Shown: positions 1 through 6,554 of the stretch, one piece after another
Layout: every line of letters begins with the position of its first letter
Numbering within the stretch: the stretch's first letter is position 1
Assembly: GCA_003647095.1 (NCBI GenBank)
Contig: QMME01000154.1
Span: 1-8,659, forward strand
DNA length: 8,659 bases
Source: Deltaproteobacteria bacterium
GTDB lineage: Bacteria > Myxococcota > B64-G9
Direction of reading: 5' to 3'
Position numbers and translations under genes: made by a program
The notes under the pieces: generated by a model
Seen by the model: the letters and a program-made list of their open reading frames with translations, nothing else
Told to the model about the DNA's origin: nothing
The model's database searches: none

Positions 1-1047
1 GGCCGGGTGCTGGTGGTCGGCGGCTGCCAGGTGGCTACCCTGCAGTCCTCCTTCGACGATCTCGATCGTCCCGGTTCACCGCTGCGCTGCCTGGAACCAG
101 GACCGGCAGCGGTGACGGCCGAACTGGTGGAACCGGTTTCGGCAACGGCCACCGCGGTGGACATACCACCGGTGTTGCTGTCCGCAGCGGCCAGGGTGGG
201 AAAGGACCGCCTGGCCCTGTTCGGCGGGGTCGACCTGCAGGGTCAACCCCTCAACCGGGTACTGCTTCTCGATGTCTCCTCCGGGGCCCTGACCAGCGAA
301 CAGTTCACCGGGGCCCTGACCACCGCCCGGGCGGGAGCCACGGCGGTAGCCACGGCCCCGGCGGACGCGTCGGCCCAGGAGGTGCTGCTGGTGGGAGGCA
401 GCGAGGCTCCCTCGCCCAGCGATCCCGGTCCGTTCGCCGAGTGGCTGGTGGTCGGCGGGGGAGGACTGACGGGCCGCGAGCCCCGCTTCGTGAGCGCCGC
501 CGCCGGGGTGGGCCTGCCGGTGATGCACGCCATGGCCACCCTGACCGCCCCGGGCCGGATACTGATAGCCGGCGGCATCCTGCCCGCCCGCTACCTGTCG
601 CAGGAGACCCCCTTCCTGCCCCGGCCCCTGCGCCTGGCCGCCGTGGTGGCGGCCGCCGGCGACAGCCTGGAGATGCTGGACAACGACCACCGCCTGGGCA
701 AGGCCCGGCTCTTCGGCAGCCTGGTGCCCCTCCCCGGCCAGGAGCACACCCTGGTGGCCGGCGGCTTCGAGAACCTGCGTCCGGATCGACCGGCCCGCTT
801 CGAACCCGCCGCCGCCGTCGAGGTATGGGAAGAGCAGGCCGGCGACTTCGCCCTGCTGTGGCTGCGGGGCGAGCCGGTGCAGCTCAACCAGGCCCGGGCG
901 GGACACACCACCACCGCCCTGCCCGACGGCACCTTCCTGTTCTGCGGCGGGCTGAACGGCGAGACGCTGCTCGACAGCGCCGAGATCTTCAACCCCTTCT
1001 CCACCAGCCTGGGAGAGGGGGGCTTGTCGCCGACTACCATGCCGTGA
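1..1047 (+). CDS. Kelch-like beta-propeller repeat protein, 5' end missing
   Basis: The frame is open from the first base, so the N-terminus lies outside the window; 348 residues are visible before the TGA. No enzyme residues are recognisable. Kelch-type blade signatures, a hydrophobic strand ending in a glycine pair, recur: VLVVGG (bases 7-24), LALFGGVDLQG (about 211), EVLLVGG (about 380), ILIAGG (about 556), LVAGG (about 751) and FLFCGG (about 940). The last blade is the most canonical, with RAGHTTTALPDG before the Gly pair and DSAEIFNP after it. Proteins of this kind are common in myxobacteria and relatives, usually exported and binding proteins or sugars, but the signal peptide end is not visible here. 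The gene ends 15 bp from the convergent hepT stop, with no clear terminator between them. The kelch-fold call is fairly firm; function is unknown. The GTG at base 7 is internal, not a start. Confidence 0.8.
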   Translation, partial: GRVLVVGGCQVATLQSSFDDLDRPGSPLRCLEPGPAAVTAELVEPVSATATAVDIPPVLLSAAARVGKDRLALFGGVDLQGQPLNRVLLLDVSSGALTSEQFTGALTTARAGATAVATAPADASAQEVLLVGGSEAPSPSDPGPFAEWLVVGGGGLTGREPRFVSAAAGVGLPVMHAMATLTAPGRILIAGGILPARYLSQETPFLPRPLRLAAVVAAAGDSLEMLDNDHRLGKARLFGSLVPLPGQEHTLVAGGFENLRPDRPARFEPAAAVEVWEEQAGDFALLWLRGEPVQLNQARAGHTTTALPDGTFLFCGGLNGETLLDSAEIFNPFSTSLGEGGLSPTTMP

Positions 1048-1062
1048 AAACCCGGCCCGCGC

Positions 1063-1461
1063 TCAGTCCTGTTGCAGTATATCCTGGAAGGCGAGCAGAT
1101 CCTCTATCTCTCCCAGGGCGTCCCAGACACGCTTCATGTCCACCACGGGATAGAAGTGGGCCAGCACGTTCCGGAACGATGCCCAGTCGGCAAGGCGGGC
1201 CGCCAGTTCGGCATCTATGACACCGTCACGCCCCAAGGCGATGAACGCCTCGCGATACCGGCTACCGGTGTCGAGCCCGCGCTGGCGGCAAATTTCCAGC
1301 GCTTCGTCCAGGCAGGCCTGCACGGCCGTGTACAGCGCCTGCAGGACCATCCGCTGCAAATCCCGCTCGACGAGCAAGCGACCCCGGGAAAAAGTCTTTC
1401 GGTAGCGCTGCAGGTCATCGAGGGCCTCTTGCAAGGCCTGGCGACGTTCCCGGCGAACCAC
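1063..1461 (-). CDS. hepT: HepT-like HEPN ribonuclease toxin
   Basis: 132 residues, mostly helical, with the HEPN signature RX4HXY near the C-terminus: Arg97, Asn98, His102 and Tyr104 in RNVLAHFY. HEPN toxins of this family (DUF86/HepT) are metal-independent endoribonucleases; in the studied Shewanella pair the partner MntA silences HepT by adding AMP to the tyrosine of this motif. The GTG at 1461-1459 was chosen because it lies 2 bp after the mntA stop, gives the usual family length, and places the modified tyrosine at position 104, as in the Shewanella protein (from memory). The reading frame stays open upstream to 1662, but that part overlaps mntA and has no HEPN character. Translation is probably coupled to mntA, as a purine-rich GGATGGTGG precedes the GTG. 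It converges on the kelch gene. Family confidence is high; toxicity is inferred. Confidence 0.88.
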   Translation of the reverse strand: MVRRERRQALQEALDDLQRYRKTFSRGRLLVERDLQRMVLQALYTAVQACLDEALEICRQRGLDTGSRYREAFIALGRDGVIDAELAARLADWASFRNVLAHFYPVVDMKRVWDALGEIEDLLAFQDILQQD

Positions 1462-1463
1462 GG

Positions 1464-1889
1464 CTACGCCACCATCCCGTGTGATTCCAGCCAGGCGTTC
1501 AGATCCATCCACTCGGAAGTCGCCCGCACCCAAAACTCGGCGCTCTCTCCCGGAACCGCCTCGTATAGCAGTGTTCCCTCGTCCGCCACCTGCTTCCGGA
1601 ACACCGGCGGGGCATCGTTGAGGGGAACGACTTCTATGGAGGCGGGAAAGGACGTCAAACACTCCTGCAGCCTGGCCGCCAGGCGCCCGGGCCGGCGCCA
1701 GTCGCCGGCATCTTCCAGGACCACGGCGACATCCAGATCCCGGAAAGGCTCGCCGCGGACGAAAGAGCCGAAGGCGTAGGCCAGGCGAATTCCCGCGGCC
1801 CCGGAGAGCTCCCGGGAGAGATCCGCCAGCAGGGTCTTCCTCTCGGCCTCGCTCAGGTCGTGGAAGTGAATCTTGTCGTCCTGCTCCAT
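1464..1889 (-). CDS. mntA: MntA-like nucleotidyltransferase antitoxin
   Basis: 141 residues of a minimal nucleotidyltransferase. The active-site strand-turn is visible as AFGSFVRG followed by RDLDVAVV: Gly41-Ser42, then Asp51 and Asp53 as metal ligands. Glu86 in SIEVVPLND sits where the third carboxylate normally lies. NDAPPVFRKQVADEGTLLYE (residues 91-110) is the usual MNT tail. In the family the protein transfers AMP from ATP to the HepT active-site tyrosine and so acts as antitoxin. It is first in a two-gene operon and its TAG is 2 bp before the hepT GTG. The ATG at 1889 has no convincing Shine-Dalgarno, and a promoter placed as at 1896-1924 would start the RNA at about this base, so initiation may be leaderless. 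The frame stays open far upstream, but only because of the antisense shadow of the cysteine-rich gene. Confidence 0.87.
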   Translation of the reverse strand: MEQDDKIHFHDLSEAERKTLLADLSRELSGAAGIRLAYAFGSFVRGEPFRDLDVAVVLEDAGDWRRPGRLAARLQECLTSFPASIEVVPLNDAPPVFRKQVADEGTLLYEAVPGESAEFWVRATSEWMDLNAWLESHGMVA

Positions 1890-1895
1890 GCCCAC

Positions 1896-1924
1896 ACCAT
1901 ACTTCGCGGCTGGCGAACCGTCAA
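1896..1924 (-). promoter_or_regulatory. Probable promoter of mntA-hepT
   Basis: On the minus strand TTGACG (1924-1919, 5 of 6 to the -35 consensus) is followed after 17 bp by TATGGT (1901-1896, 4 of 6 to the -10). Six bases then separate the -10 from the mntA ATG, so the expected start of transcription is at or within a base or two of that ATG. This is a visual match to sigma70-type consensus and has not been tested. Confidence 0.5.
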
Positions 1925-1940
1925 CCGGGCCCCGTTTGAC
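1920..1940. promoter_or_regulatory. 21-bp imperfect palindrome, candidate operator of the toxin-antitoxin operon
   Basis: The half-sites GTCAACCGGG and CCCGTTTGAC flank a single central C at 1930; nine of ten base pairs match. The dyad overlaps five of the six bases of the proposed mntA -35 box. There is no T-tract and it is upstream of both divergent genes, so a terminator role is unlikely. The position fits a repressor site, for example autoregulation by the MntA-HepT complex, but no binding protein is identified from sequence. Confidence 0.45.
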
Positions 1941-2098
1941 TGGTAGACCTGCCTGGTCCAGTATGGTGTTCGCCATCATGAAGCCACACAGGTGGCCGTG
2001 GGCGCACTGGGCCTCGCCCTGAGTGCAGTTGCATGAACAACTACGGGGTAATTCCACCGGATAGATGACGTTCTGGCTACAGGCGCGATGGCTACCAC

Positions 2099-2127
2099 TT
2101 AACCCGAACGACACAATGAGGTATACT
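2099..2127 (+). promoter_or_regulatory. Probable sigma70-type promoter of the cysteine-rich lipoprotein gene
   Basis: TTAACC (2099-2104, 4 of 6 to the -35 consensus) and TATACT (2122-2127, 5 of 6 to the -10) are separated by 17 bp in a noticeably AT-richer stretch. The expected RNA start is around 2134, leaving a leader of about 20 bases that contains the Shine-Dalgarno at 2141-2146. It faces away from the mntA promoter. Confidence 0.55.
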
Positions 2128-2140
2128 TTACTGTTCCCCC

Positions 2141-2146
2141 GGGAGG
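2141..2146 (+). promoter_or_regulatory. Shine-Dalgarno that fixes the lipoprotein start
   Basis: GGGAGG lies 7 bases before the ATG at 2154. The next in-frame ATG (2199), which would give a shorter signal peptide, has no such site, so 2154 is preferred. Confidence 0.75.
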
Positions 2147-2153
2147 ACCGAAC

Positions 2154-5100
2154 ATGAACGATGAGACCATCCGCCGTCTGCAACCAGCCGCCACTGTCAT
2201 GGGGAGGGCAGCCGCCGCCGGGTCGTTGCTGTTGCTGCTGCTGCTGCCGGCCCTGACATCCTGCGGCGGCGAGGTGCCGCTGTGCGAACCGGGCTTCACC
2301 CTCTGCGGCGGCAACTGCGCCGACCTGTCGAGCGACCCGCACCATTGCGGCGCCTGCGAAGACTCCTGTAGCGGTGAACAGGTCTGCTACCAGGGCAGTT
2401 GCCTGCCTTCCTGCCCGGCCGGCACCAGCGAGTGCAACGGCGGCTGCTTCTACCTGGACATCGACGACGACAACTGCGGTGCCTGCGGCAACAGTTGTGC
2501 CGCCGGTGAACACTGCTCGGGGGGAATCTGCGCCCGCGCCTGCGAGGCGGGTCTGAGTTCCTGCAACGGCGCCTGCGTGAACCTGCTCGAAGACGACGGG
2601 CACTGCGGTCGTTGTGACGTGAGCTGCACCCCCCCGGAACACTGCTGTGCCGGCACCTGCGTCGACCTGGACAACGACCCGAACAACTGCGGGGCCTGCG
2701 GTGCCGCCATCACCCCGGGCATGCTCTGCTCGGGGGGGCAGGCCATCGATCCCTTCAGCGATCCCAGCCATTGCGGCGGACTGGGCAACAAGTGCCCGGC
2801 GGGCCAGGTGTGCGACCGGGGCCAGTGTCGGGCCGGGTGCTCGGCCGGCCTGAGCGACTGCTCGGGTGCCTGCATCGACACCCAGTCGGATCCCTTCCAC
2901 TGCGGCAGCTGCGATGCCAGTTGCGCGCCCGGGCAGTTCTGCGGCCGGGGCGTCTGCCAGCAGGAATGCCCGGCCGGCACCCGGGCCTGCGGCCGCAGCT
3001 GTGTCGACATCTCCAGCAACCCCCGGCACTGCGGCGAGTGCGGCCGCTCCTGCAGCGGCAACTGCTTCCAGGGCAACTGCGTGGACTCCTGCCCGCCCGG
3101 CACCAGCGATTGCGCCGGCTCCTGCGTGGACACCGACAACAACCGCGATCACTGCGGCGCCTGCGGCACCCCCTGCCGGGAAGGAGCCTGCAGCGGCGGT
3201 GCCTGCCTGGCCGGCTGCCCGCAGTGGCTCGTCGACTGCGGGGGCAGCTGTGTCGACCTGGCCGGGGACTTCGAAAACTGCGGCGCCTGCGGCCAGGCCT
3301 GTCAATCCGGCCAGGTGTGCCACCTGGGCCGCTGCAGCAGCTCTTGCCCGGCGGGCTTCAACTCCTGTAACGGCGATTGCGTCGATACCAGCAGCGATCA
3401 CGACAACTGCGGCTCCTGCCACAACAACTGTCCGGCCGGACAGGTTTGTGCCGGCAGCCAGTGCCGGGCCGGGTGTCCCGCGGGTAGCACCGATTGCGGC
3501 GGCAGCTGCTTCGACCTCCTCCACGATCCCGCCCACTGCGGGCAGTGCGACAGCCACTGCCAGGCCGGCCAGGATTGCTGCCTGGGCCAGTGTGCCGCCA
3601 CCGGCGCCGATGCCCAGAACTGCGGTGGCTGCGGCCATGCCTGCGCCGCCGGTACGGTGTGCCTGGACGGTGCCTGCCAGGCCGGCCGGTGCCCGGCGGG
3701 CCTGAGCGACTGCGGGGGCGCCTGCGTGGACACCAGCGACGATCCCTGGCACTGTGGCAACTGCCTCACCACCTGCCCCCCCGGCCAGGTTTGTGCCTCC
3801 GGAAACTGCCAGGCGGGGTGCCCCCCGCAGTTTACCGACTGCTGGGGTTCCTGCGTCGACCTGCAGGACGATCCCCACCATTGCGGCGCCTGCGGCAATG
3901 CCTGCGCGCCCGGGCTGGTATGTTCCCGGGGCGAATGCCGGGCGGCCTGCCCGGCCGGCGAAAGCAACTGCCAGGGTTCGTGCGTCGACCTGGTGAACGA
4001 TCCGGAAAACTGCGGGGCCTGCCAGGTACGCTGCATCGGGGGAGCGGTATGCCGGCACGGAACCTGCAGCGACCAGTGCCCGCCCGGGGAAACGGCCTGT
4101 TTCGATTCCTGCGTGGACCTGGCCAGCGATCCCCGGAACTGCGGTGCCTGCAGCAACACCTGTGCGCCGGGCACGGTCTGTTCGGGAGGCACGTGCACGA
4201 GCGGCTGCCCCGCCGGCAGCAGCGATTGCGGGGGAGCCTGCGTGGACACCACGAGCAACCCCTTTCACTGCGGCAGCTGCCACCACGCCTGTGGTCCCGA
4301 CGAGATCTGCTCCGCCGGGCAATGCCAGCCGCGCTGCCCGGCCGGGCAAACCCTGTGCTTCGACTCCTGCGTGGACCTGCAGAACGATCCCGACAACTGC
4401 GGAGGTTGCGGCCTGTCCTGTGGTTCGGCCCTGAGCTGCGAACGCGGCGCCTGCGTGGACAGCTGCGCTCCCGGCCTGAGCGATTGCACCGGGGCCTGCG
4501 TCGACACCCAGAGCGATCACGATAACTGCGGTTCCTGCGGCAACAGCTGTCCGCCGGACATGGTCTGCCAGCGCGGCTCCTGCCAGCCCGACTGCTCTCC
4601 GGGCTTCACCCCTTGCGACGGCGACTGCGTCGACGTGCAACAGGACCCGGCCAACTGCGGCTCTTGCGGCCAGGCCTGTGGTCACGACCAGGCCTGCAGC
4701 GGTGGAGAATGCCTGGCCGATTGCCGCTCCGGGGAGACCAACTGCGGGGGCAGCTGCGTGGACACCGGCAGCAGCCCGGCCCATTGCGGCGCCTGCGGAA
4801 ACGCCTGCAGCGGCAGCCAGGTGTGTGCCGACGGCAGCTGTGAAAACGGTTGCCCGGGAGACGAGGTGGACTGCGGCGGCGCCTGCGTGGACCTGCAGAA
4901 TGACCCCGATCACTGCGGCGGCTGCGGCCAACCCTGTGCCGCCGGCACCTTCTGCAACCAGGGCAGCTGCCAGGCCGGCTGCGCTGCGGGGTTGCAGCCC
5001 TGTGGGCGCGAGTGCGTCGACATCTTCAACGACGCCGAGAACTGCGGCGGCTGCGGCATCGTCTGCCCGGACAATACCGCCTGCGAGATGGGCAGTTGCG

Positions 5101-6530
5101 GCGGCGGCTGCGATCCCAACGATCTCATCTGCTACTGCCCGCCGGAAGATTACGGGGGAGACGGTACCTGCTTCGCCTGCATGCAGTGCCCGGTGGAAAC
5201 GCCTCCTCCCCATGTACTGGCGCTGCGCTGCCAGCAGAGCGACTGCCGGATCGAATCCTGCCTCTACCCCTGGCTGGACATCAACCTGGAGATGAGCGAC
5301 GGCTGCGAGTGCGAGATGACCGACCTGGGAATCATGCAGGAGCAAAACGAGCGCTGGCGCCCGCGCTGGGCCCGGGCCGGAGGGCAGCAGGGTTTCGGGC
5401 TGGTGGTACAGGACCACCGCGACGGTTATCCCCGCGTCTACTTCGATTACGTCACCCAGTCGGGTACCAACACCAACCAGCGCGATCGCGACCACGAACT
5501 GCTGCTCTCCAGCGGCTGGTGGGTTCCCGGCACCGAGCCCAACATCACCTGGGATGCGCAACGCAACCTGTTTGCCGTAGTCTGGGTGTCGAACGGCGAG
5601 CTGATGTTCAACACCGTCACCACCGCCGGCCAGGTCGGCCAGGACGTGGCCGTCTACGATCTCTTCTGGTCGGGGTCGCCGTCGGCACCGGCCATTGCCG
5701 CCGCCCGCGACACCGGCGACCAGAACCGCTACCTGCTGGTGTATGCCGATGGCAACACCATTCGCGCCGTGGCCCTGGACGAGCAGGGCCAGGCGCTGTA
5801 CTACGACCCGGGCGACGAGACCGACTGGCAGTACTACCAGGCCGAGATCGCCACCGGCTCCAATCCCCACGACCTGCAGTTGCGGGGCAGCGACAACAGC
5901 TACCTGCTGGTCTGGGAGGAGGGCTCGGCCGACAACCACCGCATCAGGGCCGTCCACCTGGACTACGACGAACAAGCCTGGGACAACTGGATCGCCGCCG
6001 GCTCGGCCCACGACATCAGCAGCAGCCAGAACCTGTTCAGTGACACCCGTCATCCCAGCCTGGTACCGGCACCGGCCGGACCGGCGGCCTTCCTGCTGGG
6101 CTTCGATGCCCGCAGCAGCGGCGGCCAGCGGGAAACCTACCTGGCCCGCCTCGACGCCGGTGGAGCATTGCTCGAGGAGCCCACGCAGCTTTCCGAAGCC
6201 ACCACCAGCGGACGCGACGCCAGCGGCGGTGCGGTGGTGGAAGGCGCCCCGGCCACCCGGGTGGGCGTGTTCTGGCACGAACGCAAACCCGGCGACATCG
6301 AGGAACAGTACCTGGTCGTCCAGGCCATCGACGTGACCAGCAACCAGCCCCTGGTCGACTGGGGCCCGTTCCGGATAGTGCAGGAGGCCTGGGACCTGTC
6401 CTGGGAGATTGCCCCCCAGCAGGCGGCCTACCTGGGTGGGCGCTACTGCACCATGTACCTGGATTTCGCCACCCGCCAGCACGAGGACTACTACGCGGTA
6501 CGCTACCACACCGTGTGTCCGCCACCGTGA
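2154..6530 (+). CDS. Giant cysteine-rich repeat lipoprotein with C-terminal propeller-like domain
   Basis: 1458 residues. A long positive n-region, a poly-Leu core and the lipobox LTSC (Cys37, then Gly-Gly) predict a lipoprotein; Gly at +2 would allow outer-membrane sorting under the E. coli rule. Residues 44-985 are 23 tandem units, 20 of them full: 43 residues with eight Cys spaced C-x6-C-x3-C-x9-C-x2-C-x3-C-x5-C-x4-C and a core close to SCVDLxxDPxHCGAC. Such repeats are common in myxobacterial surface proteins, sometimes matched to Stig1 models or mislabelled as tryptophan synthase alpha chain. Residues 986-1060 hold 11 more Cys with other spacing. From about 1070 the Cys nearly vanish and seven aromatic or hydrophobic strand motifs recur every 53-63 residues (FGLVV 1081, FAVVW 1140, YLLVY 1193, YLLVW 1250, FLLGF 1313, VGVFW 1370, CTMYL 1432), which I infer to be a seven-bladed propeller. 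A disulfide-rich stalk presenting a binding head is plausible. Substrate and function are unknown. Confidence 0.9.
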   Translation: MNDETIRRLQPAATVMGRAAAAGSLLLLLLLPALTSCGGEVPLCEPGFTLCGGNCADLSSDPHHCGACEDSCSGEQVCYQGSCLPSCPAGTSECNGGCFYLDIDDDNCGACGNSCAAGEHCSGGICARACEAGLSSCNGACVNLLEDDGHCGRCDVSCTPPEHCCAGTCVDLDNDPNNCGACGAAITPGMLCSGGQAIDPFSDPSHCGGLGNKCPAGQVCDRGQCRAGCSAGLSDCSGACIDTQSDPFHCGSCDASCAPGQFCGRGVCQQECPAGTRACGRSCVDISSNPRHCGECGRSCSGNCFQGNCVDSCPPGTSDCAGSCVDTDNNRDHCGACGTPCREGACSGGACLAGCPQWLVDCGGSCVDLAGDFENCGACGQACQSGQVCHLGRCSSSCPAGFNSCNGDCVDTSSDHDNCGSCHNNCPAGQVCAGSQCRAGCPAGSTDCGGSCFDLLHDPAHCGQCDSHCQAGQDCCLGQCAATGADAQNCGGCGHACAAGTVCLDGACQAGRCPAGLSDCGGACVDTSDDPWHCGNCLTTCPPGQVCASGNCQAGCPPQFTDCWGSCVDLQDDPHHCGACGNACAPGLVCSRGECRAACPAGESNCQGSCVDLVNDPENCGACQVRCIGGAVCRHGTCSDQCPPGETACFDSCVDLASDPRNCGACSNTCAPGTVCSGGTCTSGCPAGSSDCGGACVDTTSNPFHCGSCHHACGPDEICSAGQCQPRCPAGQTLCFDSCVDLQNDPDNCGGCGLSCGSALSCERGACVDSCAPGLSDCTGACVDTQSDHDNCGSCGNSCPPDMVCQRGSCQPDCSPGFTPCDGDCVDVQQDPANCGSCGQACGHDQACSGGECLADCRSGETNCGGSCVDTGSSPAHCGACGNACSGSQVCADGSCENGCPGDEVDCGGACVDLQNDPDHCGGCGQPCAAGTFCNQGSCQAGCAAGLQPCGRECVDIFNDAENCGGCGIVCPDNTACEMGSCGGGCDPNDLICYCPPEDYGGDGTCFACMQCPVETPPPHVLALRCQQSDCRIESCLYPWLDINLEMSDGCECEMTDLGIMQEQNERWRPRWARAGGQQGFGLVVQDHRDGYPRVYFDYVTQSGTNTNQRDRDHELLLSSGWWVPGTEPNITWDAQRNLFAVVWVSNGELMFNTVTTAGQVGQDVAVYDLFWSGSPSAPAIAAARDTGDQNRYLLVYADGNTIRAVALDEQGQALYYDPGDETDWQYYQAEIATGSNPHDLQLRGSDNSYLLVWEEGSADNHRIRAVHLDYDEQAWDNWIAAGSAHDISSSQNLFSDTRHPSLVPAPAGPAAFLLGFDARSSGGQRETYLARLDAGGALLEEPTQLSEATTSGRDASGGAVVEGAPATRVGVFWHERKPGDIEEQYLVVQAIDVTSNQPLVDWGPFRIVQEAWDLSWEIAPQQAAYLGGRYCTMYLDFATRQHEDYYAVRYHTVCPPP
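2283..5108 (+). repeat. Array of 23 diverged 129-bp coding repeats (20 full, 3 short)
   Basis: The period is 43 codons; units 7 and 8 are slightly shorter. Cysteine codons and the DPxHCGAC core are constant, while the rest is well diverged at DNA level, so this is an old, selected protein repeat rather than a recent minisatellite expansion. Short units 4 and 5 (2661-2837) and 12 (3594-3689) lack the first three Cys of the pattern, and each short stretch follows a unit with an extra adjacent Cys (CC at 2643-2648 and at 3576-3581). I count about 174 Cys in the array by hand. Confidence 0.9.
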
Positions 6531-6554
6531 GGACCCGCCCGCCGGGAAAAATCC

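Noticed and set aside
1462..1662. Longer hepT start extending to 1662
   Set aside because: The extension overlaps most of the second half of mntA in another frame, is low-complexity and lies outside the HEPN fold; the GTG at 1461 gives the family length and motif numbering.
1947..2036. Plus-strand open stretch ending in a hydrophobic TQVAVGALGLALSAVA-type tail
   Set aside because: About 30 codons, no ATG in frame, no ribosome site and no recognisable family; it could be a gene remnant but cannot be supported.
2027..2042. Small inverted repeat AGTTG/CAACT with a 6-base loop
   Set aside because: Five base pairs only, no T-tract and no relation to either promoter; likely chance.
2226..2248. 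CTG-rich run as a slippage or phase-variation tract
   Set aside because: It encodes the Leu core of the signal peptide, is imperfect and short, and triplet slippage would not shift the frame.
2283..5108. Tandem repeats as a CRISPR array or minisatellite
   Set aside because: The 129-bp units are diverged, contiguous without spacers, and conserved at the protein level through their Cys pattern; no cas genes are present.
2450..5128. Further long minus-strand frames with regular Pro/Gln/Ser-rich periodicity
   Set aside because: The periodicity equals the 129-bp sense repeat; these are antisense shadows of the cysteine-rich gene.
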